In this document: positions 56,676 to 64,000 of the stretch, piece by piece
Position numbering within the stretch: position 1 is the stretch's first letter
How the letters are laid out: every line of letters begins with the position of its first letter
Assembly: GCF_014256275.1 (NCBI RefSeq)
Contig: NZ_JACCFE010000002.1
Location: 2,294,001-2,358,000 of the forward strand
Length of the DNA: 64,000 nucleotides
From: Rhodococcus sp. 4CII
GTDB lineage: Bacteria > Actinomycetota > Actinomycetes > Mycobacteriales > Mycobacteriaceae
Reading direction: 5' to 3'
Translations under genes and position numbers: made by a program
The notes under the pieces: generated by a model
Databases searched by the model: none
What the model saw: the letters and a program-made list of their open reading frames with translations, nothing else
Told to the model about the DNA's origin: nothing

Positions 56676-57944
56676 ATGAATCGATCCAATCCCGACACCT
56701 GGGCAAGTCCACGGCACCGCAGTGCCGTCATCTGGGTCGTCGCCATCGCGACGATCGCCATCATCTTCGACGGCTACGACCTGGTCGTGTACGGCACCAT
56801 CCTTCCGACGTTGATGAACGATCCCAGTCAACTGGGCGAGATCTCCGCCCAGCAGGCCGGTGCGCTGGGCTCATACGCGCTCATCGGCGTCATGGTGGGC
56901 GCCCTCACCGCCGGCGCCGTGGGCGACCATCTCGGCCGGCGGCGGATGATGCTGATCAACATCGTGTGGTTCTCCCTCGGCATGGGGCTCGCCGCGATGT
57001 CGACCAGCGTCACGATGTTCGGTCTGCTGCGCTTCTTCACCGGCATCGGAGTCGGTGGTCTCGTCGCCACCGCCGGGGCGATGGTGGCGGAGTTCGCGCC
57101 TCCCGGGAAGCGGAACCTGTACAACGCGATCGTCTACAGCGGCGTCCCCGCCGGCGGGGTGCTCGCGTCCCTGCTCGCGATCGTGCTGCGCGACACGATC
57201 GGTTGGCGCGGCCTCTTCTGGATCGGCGCACTGCCCATCGTGATCCTGCTTCCGCTGGCGCTCGTGAAACTGCCCGAGTCCCCGAAGTGGCTCGTCGCCC
57301 GAGGGCACGAGGACAAGGTCGGCTTCGCCGCGCTCGCGACCCGCCGTTACGCCTGGGGCACTGCCCTTCTCGGACTGATGAGCTTCTCCGGCCTGCTGCT
57401 CACCTACGGACTCAACACCTGGCTTCCGAAGATCATGGAGGACGCCGGTTTCAACGCGAAAGGTTCGCTGTCCTTCCTGCTGGTCCTCAACGGTGGCGCG
57501 ATCCTCGGCGGTCTGATCGCTTCCAAGGTGGCCGACGGCATCGGGCCGCAACGCGTCGTCGCCACGACGTTCGGCCTCGCCGCACTCGCCCTGATCCTCC
57601 TGACGCTCGGCTTCCCGCTTCCGGTGCTCCTGGCGTCCGTCGCCGTTGCCGGAGTCGGCACCATCGGCACCCAGGTCCTGATCTACGGCTTCGTGTCCAA
57701 CTACTATTCGACGTCCGCGCGCGGCGCGGGAGTGGCCTGGTGCGCCGGGTTCGGCCGGCTGGGCGGCATCTTCGGCCCCCTGATCGGCGGAGCCCTGATC
57801 AGCGCAGGCATCAGCAGCCAGGTGGCGTTCTACGTCTTCGCGGGTATCGCCGTCCTGGGCGGGATCGTGACGTTCTTCGTCCCGCGCGCACGAGCAGCAC
57901 GTCCCGAGGTCACGACCGCCTATTCCACCGTCCAGGTGTCGTGA
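56676..57944 (+). CDS. benK: Benzoate MFS transporter (AAHS family)
   Basis: 422 residues, 12 membrane helices. The aromatic-acid:H+ symporter signature FDGYDLVVYGTILPTLM is in TM1, then GDHLGRRRMMLIN (motif A) and PESPKWLVARG mid-loop. ATG 56676 follows GCGGAGA. Separated from benD by 146 bases, so it may have its own promoter. Its last 25 bases overlap korB on the other strand. Confidence 0.93.
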   Translation: MNRSNPDTWASPRHRSAVIWVVAIATIAIIFDGYDLVVYGTILPTLMNDPSQLGEISAQQAGALGSYALIGVMVGALTAGAVGDHLGRRRMMLINIVWFSLGMGLAAMSTSVTMFGLLRFFTGIGVGGLVATAGAMVAEFAPPGKRNLYNAIVYSGVPAGGVLASLLAIVLRDTIGWRGLFWIGALPIVILLPLALVKLPESPKWLVARGHEDKVGFAALATRRYAWGTALLGLMSFSGLLLTYGLNTWLPKIMEDAGFNAKGSLSFLLVLNGGAILGGLIASKVADGIGPQRVVATTFGLAALALILLTLGFPLPVLLASVAVAGVGTIGTQVLIYGFVSNYYSTSARGAGVAWCAGFGRLGGIFGPLIGGALISAGISSQVAFYVFAGIAVLGGIVTFFVPRARAARPEVTTAYSTVQVS

Positions 57945-58996
57945 CCGGTCAGCAGGCGTTGCAGGGAGCCGTCGTCGACGGGGTCGCTCTCCCGTGCGAT
58001 CTCGTTCTGCAGGCGAACCATGTCGTCGTACGTGTCCCGCGCGACGCTGCGGAACACGCCGGTGACGGTGTGCGTGAGGTCCTGATCGGAGAGCCTCGAC
58101 AGGGCGTACGCGTAGTCGGGGTCGTCGGTGTGGGCGTCGTGCACCACGATCTCGCCCGGGTCGACGTCGGCGGTCGCGGTCACCTTCAGACCGAAACCCG
58201 AGCGGACGACGCAGTATTCGCCTGCTTTGCCGAAGATGATCGGATCGCCGTGCGTCAGCGGGATCAGGCGCTGTTCCGCACCGTCCTTGCGTAAGACGTC
58301 GAACGAGCCGTCGTTGAAGATCGGGCAGTCCTGGTAGATCTCCACGAACGACGTGCCGCGGTGCGCCGCCGCCTGCCGCAGCACGTCGGTCAGCCCCTTG
58401 CGGTCCGAGTCCATCGCACGGGCCGCGAACGTCGCCTCCGCTCCCAACGCGAGAGACAGTGTGTTGAACGGGTGATCCACCGATCCCAGCGGCGTCGATT
58501 TGGTGACCTTCCCGACCTCCGACGTCGGTGAGTACTGCCCCTTGGTCAGCCCGTAGATCCTGTTGTTGAACAACAGGATCGTCATGTTGACGTTTCTCCG
58601 CAGGGCGTGGATGAGGTGGTTGCCGCCGATCGACAGGGCGTCGCCGTCACCGGTGACCACCCACACCGACAGATCGGGCCGCGTCACCGCCAGCCCGGTC
58701 GCGATGGCCGGTGCGCGACCGTGGATCGAATGCAGCCCGTACGTGTCGAGGTAGTACGGGAACCGGCTCGAGCATCCGATGCCGGAGACGAACATCAGGT
58801 TCTCGCGCCGGAGTCCCAACTCCGGCAGGAAACTTCGGATCGTGGCGAGAATGACGTAGTCTCCGCACCCCGGACACCACCGCACCTCCTGATCGGAGGC
58901 GAAGTCCTTGGCCTTCTGCGGTTCGTCGGTCGTGGGAACGTGAGCGGTGGCGCTCAGTCCCAGATCTGCACCGACACGACTGATCATCTGTGTCAC
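57920..58996 (-). CDS. korB: 2-oxoacid:ferredoxin oxidoreductase, beta subunit
   Basis: 358 residues. TPP/cluster region: WCPGCGDYVIL, GIGCSSRFPYYLDTYG, TGDGDALSIGGNHLIHALRR and CPIFND. With KorA it decarboxylates 2-oxoglutarate (or another 2-oxoacid) to acyl-CoA, reducing ferredoxin, as known for mycobacterial KorAB. GTG 58996 overlaps the korA stop (GTGA) and has GGGAGG; the earlier ATG 59011 is less likely. Confidence 0.93.
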   Translation of the reverse strand: MTQMISRVGADLGLSATAHVPTTDEPQKAKDFASDQEVRWCPGCGDYVILATIRSFLPELGLRRENLMFVSGIGCSSRFPYYLDTYGLHSIHGRAPAIATGLAVTRPDLSVWVVTGDGDALSIGGNHLIHALRRNVNMTILLFNNRIYGLTKGQYSPTSEVGKVTKSTPLGSVDHPFNTLSLALGAEATFAARAMDSDRKGLTDVLRQAAAHRGTSFVEIYQDCPIFNDGSFDVLRKDGAEQRLIPLTHGDPIIFGKAGEYCVVRSGFGLKVTATADVDPGEIVVHDAHTDDPDYAYALSRLSDQDLTHTVTGVFRSVARDTYDDMVRLQNEIARESDPVDDGSLQRLLTGHDTWTVE

Positions 58997-60927
58997 ACCG
59001 ATTCCTCCCACCGGGGTCCGGTCGATCGGTAGGTCGCCGACGCGAGCGCGTCGGTGGTCTTCGCCAACTCGTGTTCCCGCAACGTTCCGGCGAGGGCGGC
59101 GTCGATCACCTCGTGCAGTTCGTCGCCGAGGAAGGCCAGTCCCCGCACCTTGGTCACCGACTGCACGTCGACGAGGAACCTCGAACGAAGGATCGTCGCG
59201 AGCTGGCCCAGATTCATCTCCGGTGCGACGACGGTCCCATAACTGCGGAGCACCGCACCGAGATTCGCGGGCAACGGGTTGAGATTACGCACCTGCACGT
59301 GGGCCACCTTCTTGCCCTCACGACGGGCACGCCGGCAGGCCTCGCCGATGGGCCCGTACGAGCTGCCCCACCCGACGAGCAACAGGTCGGCCTCCCCCGA
59401 GGGGTCGTCGACGACCACGTCGGGGACGCTGATTCCGTCGATCTTGGCCTGGCGCAACCGAACCATCAGGTCGTGGTTGGCGGGATCGTAGGAGATGTCG
59501 CCGCTGCCGTCGGCCTTCTCGAGACCGCCGATCCGGTGTTCGAGTCCGGGTGTCCCCGGGATCGCCACGGCACGGGCGAGCGTCTCCCGGTCGCGCGCGT
59601 ACGGTGCGAACTCGCCGCCTGCCGGTGGGGCCGTCTCGCAGCCGGGGTCGATCCGCTCCAGTCCGGCCACGTCCGGAACGGCCCACGGTTCGCTCCCGTT
59701 CGCGATGGCCCCGTCCGACAGCAACAGCACCGGAGTGCGGTAGGTGAACGCGATCCGCGCAGCCTCCACCGCCGCATCGAAGCAGTCGGCCGGCGAGCAC
59801 GGCGCGATCACCGCAACAGGCGACTCGCCGTTGCGTCCGTACATCGCCTGCAACAGATCCGACTGCTCGGTCTTCGTCGGAAGCCCGGTCGAGGGGCCAC
59901 CACGCTGGACGTCGATGACCAGCAACGGCACCTCCGTCATCACCGCCAGCCCGATCGCTTCGCTCTTGAGCGCCAGCCCGGGCCCGGACGTGCTCGTCAC
60001 CCCGAGGGCGCCGCCGATCGACGCGCCCAGCGCCGCACCGATCCCGGCGATCTCGTCCTCCGCCTGGAACGTGGTGACGCCGAGGTTCCGGTGCTTGCTC
60101 AGTTCGTGCAGGATGTCCGATGCCGGGGTGATGGGATAGGTGCCGAGGAAGACGTCCCGCGACGCCAGCCGGCCTGCGGTCACCACCCCGTACGCCAGTG
60201 CGATGTTTCCGGTGACCTGACGGTAGGTGGCGGGCGGGAGCGTCGCCGCCGACACCTCGTACGTGGTCGCGAAACTCTCCGTCGTCTCCCCGTAATTCCA
60301 GCCCGCCTTGAACGCGAGGAGGTTGCCCTCCGCGATCTGCGGCTTCGCGGCGAACTTGGTCTGCAGGAACCGCTCGATGCTGTGACTGGGACGGTTGTAC
60401 ATCCACGACAGCAACCCGAGGGCGAACATGTTCTTCGCCCGTTCGCCGTCCTTGCGGCTCAGGCCGGCGGGTTCGACCGCGCCGACCGTCAACGTCGACA
60501 TCGCCACCGGATGCACGACGTAGTCCTCGAGGGAGTCGTCGTCGAGTGGACTCGTGGCGTATCCGACCTTCGCGAGATTCCGCTTGGTGAACTCGTCGGT
60601 GTCGACGATGATCATGCCGCCGCGCGGCAGATCGGCCAGGTTCGCCTTCAACGCTGCCGGGTTCATGGCGACCAGGACGTCCGGGCGGTCGCCGGCGGTC
60701 AGGATGTCGTAGTCGGCGATCTGGATCTGGAACGACGACACCCCGGGGAGGGTGCCCTGCGGCGCCCGGATCTCGGCGGGGAAGTTGGGCTGGGTGGCGA
60801 GGTCGTTGCCGAATGCGGCCGCCTCCGACGTGAACCGGTCGCCGGTCAACTGCATGCCGTCGCCCGAGTCACCGGCAAAGCGGATGGCCACCCGCTCCAA
60901 CTTCGTGGAGTTCGCCTCCGTCGTCAT
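58993..60927 (-). CDS. korA: 2-oxoacid:ferredoxin oxidoreductase, alpha (gamma-alpha fused) subunit
   Basis: 644 residues. The N-terminal gamma domain opens with FAGDSGDGMQLTGDRF; the alpha part has GTYPITPASDIL, QAEDEIAGIGAALGAS and GPGLALKSEAIGLA. Fused gamma-alpha is the usual two-subunit actinobacterial form. ATG 60927 is preferred over 60978. Divergent from the LuxR-type regulator. Confidence 0.93.
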   Translation of the reverse strand: MTTEANSTKLERVAIRFAGDSGDGMQLTGDRFTSEAAAFGNDLATQPNFPAEIRAPQGTLPGVSSFQIQIADYDILTAGDRPDVLVAMNPAALKANLADLPRGGMIIVDTDEFTKRNLAKVGYATSPLDDDSLEDYVVHPVAMSTLTVGAVEPAGLSRKDGERAKNMFALGLLSWMYNRPSHSIERFLQTKFAAKPQIAEGNLLAFKAGWNYGETTESFATTYEVSAATLPPATYRQVTGNIALAYGVVTAGRLASRDVFLGTYPITPASDILHELSKHRNLGVTTFQAEDEIAGIGAALGASIGGALGVTSTSGPGLALKSEAIGLAVMTEVPLLVIDVQRGGPSTGLPTKTEQSDLLQAMYGRNGESPVAVIAPCSPADCFDAAVEAARIAFTYRTPVLLLSDGAIANGSEPWAVPDVAGLERIDPGCETAPPAGGEFAPYARDRETLARAVAIPGTPGLEHRIGGLEKADGSGDISYDPANHDLMVRLRQAKIDGISVPDVVVDDPSGEADLLLVGWGSSYGPIGEACRRARREGKKVAHVQVRNLNPLPANLGAVLRSYGTVVAPEMNLGQLATILRSRFLVDVQSVTKVRGLAFLGDELHEVIDAALAGTLREHELAKTTDALASATYRSTGPRWEESV

Positions 60928-61049
60928 GAATGCACCGAATCCTTCGACTCGTGGTCGTTCTGACCAGCAGCTTCTCACTTCACGTTACAAGCGATCCTCG
61001 TTTTCGCCAGGCACACGCCGAAAAAACGCGTCGCGATACGGTGAGTGGT

Positions 61050-63752
61050 GTGAGTGATCCAGGCAACATCGAACTTGTCGGACGTTCCCGCGAGCTCGCC
61101 GAACTCGCGGCCGTCCTGCAGGAGGCGGCCGCGAACGGGCCGCTCGTCGTCGTGGTGGAAGGCGTTCCGGGCATCGGCAAGACCACGCTCGTGGAGCACT
61201 TCCTCGACGCTCATCCCGATCTGCCTGCGTTCTCGGCCGTCTGCACGCCGTGGGCATCCGGGCGCCCCTTCGGCGTCGCCGGACAACTCCTGGGTGCAGA
61301 CGTCACGGCCGAGGACCCCCTCGACGTCGCCCGCGAACTGGTCGCAGCGGTGGCCGCGGATACCGGAGACGCACCGTTCGTCGTCGTCCTCGACGATGCG
61401 CACTGGGCCGACGTCGCCTCCCTGCAGGCCCTGACGTCCGTCGTACATCTGCTCGATCGGTCCGCCCTGATCGTGCTCGTCACGAACTCGGAGCCGCCCG
61501 ACGGCGTTCCCGCGGAGGTCCTCGACCTTCTCGACCGGCACCGCAAGCGCCGGATCCGCGTGCGTCCACTCGACGCGTCCGATACCCGCGCGCTCGCGAA
61601 CTACCTCGCACACGTCGACCTTCCGGCCCCGGTGGCGCACCAACTCGTGCAGCACACCGCCGGGAACCCCCGGCACCTCACGCAGCTTCTGCAGGAAGTC
61701 GATCCGAGCGCGTGGGGTCAGTGGCAACCGGTGCTGCCGGTGCCGCGCACATTCGCCGCGAAAGTTCTGTCGCGGGTGTCCGCCTGCTCGCCGTCGGCCC
61801 GCGCGCTCGTCGAATCGGCCGCCGTACTCGCCGGGGAACCCCGATTCGCCGACGCCGCCGCACTCGCCGACATCGAGCACCCCGTGGAGGCACTCGACGA
61901 AATTCACCGCGCGGGACTACTCACCGTCGGTGAGCATCGCGGCGTGACCGTACTGTCCTTCCCGTCACCGCTCGCCCGCGCCGCCGTATACCGCAGCCTC
62001 GGACCGATTCGGCTGCGCGACCTGCACGACCACGCCGCACGCATCGTCGAGGACGAGGGCAGGCGCCTGGACCACCGCGCCGCCGCCACCCCGTTCGCCG
62101 ACCCCGCTCTCGCGGACGAACTCGACAAATACTCCGCGGGCCGGGCAACGGTCGGGGCGTGGTCGGCGGTCGCGGACGCACTGATCAAGTCCAGCCGGCT
62201 CACCGCGGATCGCGGCGAACGCGAGCAGCGGCTGATTCGCGCCGTCGACGCGCTCCTCGGCACCGGAAATCTCTCGCAGGCCCTGGCTTTCGCGCCCGAG
62301 ATCGAGAGTTTCCCGGCGAGTCCCCTACGTGACGCCGTCCTCGGCTACCTCGCGATCCAACGAGGACGTCCCGCGGAAGCCGACCAGCTGCTCACCCAGT
62401 CCTGGGCCGCATGCGACCCGGAGACCGATCCGGCCACCGCGGCACTGATCTGCCAGCGGCGCGTCCTCGACTCCCTCGCACGCTGGCACGGACCGGATCT
62501 GGTCGAGTGGGGTTGCCGGGCAGTTGCTCTCGTCGATTCGGCGGATCCGTCGGCCGTCGAATCAGCGGCGATCATGGGACTCGGGCTCGCCGCCACCGGC
62601 CGGATCGCAGAGGCACGGGCCGCGTACGACACGCTGTCCGCGAAGGTCGCCCTCGGCGCCCAGTCCCAGCGCTTCGACATGGCGAGGGGCTGGCTCGACC
62701 TGGCTCTCGACGATCCCGAGACAGCGCGCCAGGAACTCGAGAGCGCCGTGCCCACGGCCTTCCGCATGGGCTCCACCCGCATCTCGCTGTGGGCGCAGGC
62801 CTGGTTGGCGCGAACGCAATTCGCCCTCGGCGACTGGAGCGGCGCCATCGTCACCGTCGAACGTGCGGGCCACCAACTCGAGGACGCCACGCTCGACCTC
62901 CTCCGCCCCCTCGTGCACTGGACCGGCGCGCAGACGCACGCGCTCCGCGGCAACTGGCCCGCGGCTCGGGAGCACCTTCGTCTCGCTGCCGCGAGTTCGC
63001 ACGACTACCCCATGATGTTCATTCCGGCCTCCCTGGCGCGCGCACAGTGCGCCGAGGTCGAGACCGACTACGCGGCGGTGATCCGGGCGCTGGAGCCCCT
63101 CACCCGCCTGCATCCGCGGGAGGGCATCGACGAGCCCGGTTTCTGGCAGTGGCCCGACGTCTACGCGAATGCGCTCGTGATGGCCGGTCGCGTCGACGAC
63201 GCAGACACCTTCCTCGTCCCGCACGAGGAACGCGCCGCCGAGCGGGGACACCGGTCCGCGATGGCCCGGCTCGGCTACGCCCGCGGCCGCATCGCCGGCG
63301 CACGAGGCGACATCGACGGCGCCCGGGACGTCTTCGAGGAAGCATTGGCGCATCTCGAGACCCTGCCCCTCCCCTACGACCGCGCCCGCGTCAACTTCGC
63401 CTACGGTCAGACCCTGCGCCGGGCAGGCAAGCGACGCGAAGCGGACGCCGTCATGCAGGCCGCCAGGGAAAGCTACTTCGCGCTCGGCGCCACCGCCTAC
63501 GTGCAACGATGCGACCGCGAACTGAAGGCCGGCGGCCTCAACCTCAAACGGAGCCGCTTCACACTCGACGAACTGACCCCACAGGAACGCGCGGTGACGG
63601 AACTCGTCGCGGGCGGCGCCAGCAACAAGGAGGCGGCGGGCGAGTTGTTCCTGTCCGTCAAGACGGTGCAGTACCACCTGACCCGGGTCTACGCGAAGCT
63701 CGGTATCCGCTCGCGCAGCGAACTCGCCGCGCAGTTCCGCGACCAGGAGTGA
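61050..63752 (+). CDS. Large ATP-binding LuxR-family regulator (LAL/MalT-like)
   Basis: About 900 residues from GTG 61050 (GTG 61041 also possible; the long frame to 60930 lies over the korA promoter). P-loop VEGVPGIGKTTLVEH and Walker B VVVLDDAHWAD form the N-terminal ATPase. The middle (about 350-820) is helical repeat/TPR-like. The C terminus is a LuxR HTH (LTPQERAVTELVAGGASNKE, then SVKTVQYHLTRVYAKLGIRS). Usually activates a nearby operon; korAB, divergent from it, is the best candidate. Effector unknown. Confidence 0.9.
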   Translation: MSDPGNIELVGRSRELAELAAVLQEAAANGPLVVVVEGVPGIGKTTLVEHFLDAHPDLPAFSAVCTPWASGRPFGVAGQLLGADVTAEDPLDVARELVAAVAADTGDAPFVVVLDDAHWADVASLQALTSVVHLLDRSALIVLVTNSEPPDGVPAEVLDLLDRHRKRRIRVRPLDASDTRALANYLAHVDLPAPVAHQLVQHTAGNPRHLTQLLQEVDPSAWGQWQPVLPVPRTFAAKVLSRVSACSPSARALVESAAVLAGEPRFADAAALADIEHPVEALDEIHRAGLLTVGEHRGVTVLSFPSPLARAAVYRSLGPIRLRDLHDHAARIVEDEGRRLDHRAAATPFADPALADELDKYSAGRATVGAWSAVADALIKSSRLTADRGEREQRLIRAVDALLGTGNLSQALAFAPEIESFPASPLRDAVLGYLAIQRGRPAEADQLLTQSWAACDPETDPATAALICQRRVLDSLARWHGPDLVEWGCRAVALVDSADPSAVESAAIMGLGLAATGRIAEARAAYDTLSAKVALGAQSQRFDMARGWLDLALDDPETARQELESAVPTAFRMGSTRISLWAQAWLARTQFALGDWSGAIVTVERAGHQLEDATLDLLRPLVHWTGAQTHALRGNWPAAREHLRLAAASSHDYPMMFIPASLARAQCAEVETDYAAVIRALEPLTRLHPREGIDEPGFWQWPDVYANALVMAGRVDDADTFLVPHEERAAERGHRSAMARLGYARGRIAGARGDIDGARDVFEEALAHLETLPLPYDRARVNFAYGQTLRRAGKRREADAVMQAARESYFALGATAYVQRCDRELKAGGLNLKRSRFTLDELTPQERAVTELVAGGASNKEAAGELFLSVKTVQYHLTRVYAKLGIRSRSELAAQFRDQE

Positions 63753-63854
63753 CGCTCGGGGTGGCGGGAACCCACCCCGAGGGTGCCTGTCACAGGCGGC
63801 GTCGTCCGGCCAGGCTGAAACGACCGATGCAGCCGACCTCCCTGGAGCTCCGAG

Positions 63855-64000
63855 ATGGATGACACGATCGACGCAGTGCACGCCGACAGCGAACTGAAGA
63901 ACAAACACCGTGCGATGTGGGCCCTCGGCGACTATCCCGCCCTGGCCATCGACATCATCGCCGACCTCGGCCCCGCCCTGGTCCGCGCCAGCCACATCAG
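63855..64000 (+). CDS. Class I SAM-dependent methyltransferase, N-terminal fragment
   Basis: The frame opens at ATG 63855 and runs out of the window (48 residues visible). LKNKHRAMWALGDYPALAID resembles the start of actinobacterial UbiE-like methyltransferases, whose SAM-binding motif would lie beyond the edge. A GGAGCTCCGAG sequence precedes the start. It lies 102 bases after the LuxR gene. Call rests on the N terminus only. Confidence 0.6.
   Translation, partial: MDDTIDAVHADSELKNKHRAMWALGDYPALAIDIIADLGPALVRASHI

Noticed and set aside
1..64000. CRISPR arrays, prophage attachment sites, insertion sequences
   Set aside because: No regularly spaced direct repeats, integrase, transposase or terminal inverted repeats were noticed anywhere in the window.

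Overview
The window is high-GC actinobacterial DNA from a mycolic-acid bacterium, most likely a Rhodococcus of the jostii/opacus type (an inference from gene content; no search was possible). Support comes from an MMPL transporter, ESX-type secretion-associated genes (EspG, DUF3558 lipoprotein), a DUF222/HNH gene behind a mycobacterial-type SOS box, the Rhodococcus-style layout of ben/cat/phenol-hydroxylase genes, and a Rhodococcus-like CatA with iron ligands at Tyr162/Tyr196/His220/His222.

Layout. 1-1665: 3' part of an MMPL exporter. 1672-4826: a five-gene, start/stop-overlapping DNA-alkylation repair operon (Ogt, sigma factor, second Ogt, 2OG-Fe(II) oxygenase, AlkA glycosylase). 5476-15912: acyl-CoA/lipid catabolism cluster with two acyl-CoA dehydrogenases, an acyl-CoA-dehydrogenase-linked phosphotransferase-like protein, four SDRs, a quinone oxidoreductase and three TetR regulators. 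15945-20448: SOS-boxed DUF222/HNH gene followed by an orphan type VII secretion-associated cassette. 20465-27698: DUF309 and LON-domain proteins, initiator tRNA, cytochrome P450, monoacylglycerol-lipase-like hydrolase, transglutaminase, MarR/MFS efflux pair, HSL-type esterase. 27816-38892: gluconate uptake (gntK, gntP, FadR-type regulator) and an Entner-Doudoroff operon zwf-edd-eda-ROK followed by a sugar porter, with a second, divergent ROK regulator. 38901-57944: an aromatic 'catechol funnel': catABC with catR, a degenerate intradiol dioxygenase paralogue, thioesterase, multicopper oxidase, phenol hydroxylase pheA2A1, guaiacol O-demethylase gcoAB, and benABCDK, with two AraC regulators. 57920-63752: korAB 2-oxoacid:ferredoxin oxidoreductase and a divergent large LuxR-type ATPase regulator. 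63855-64000: 5' end of a methyltransferase gene.

How it works together. Guaiacol (GcoAB), phenol (PheA1A2) and benzoate (BenABCD, uptake by BenK) all converge on catechol, which CatA, CatB and CatC take to beta-ketoadipate enol-lactone; the later pca steps are not here. Every intergenic control region of this block carries a match to the CRP/GlxR consensus TGTGA-N6-TCACA, suggesting shared cAMP/carbon-source control, and the sugar block next door supplies the repressing substrates through the ED pathway.

Most notable observations: (1) BenC is fused at its C terminus to an FCD domain, the ligand-sensing domain of GntR/FadR regulators, with no DNA-binding domain; (2) an intradiol-dioxygenase-like protein that has lost two of four iron ligands sits behind a promoter region that duplicates the catA operator array with identical spacing; (3) the alkylation-repair operon embeds its own sigma factor and an oxygenase of a non-AlkB family. 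No CRISPR array, insertion sequence, rRNA or riboswitch was recognised, and no gene-free gap longer than 300 bases exists.
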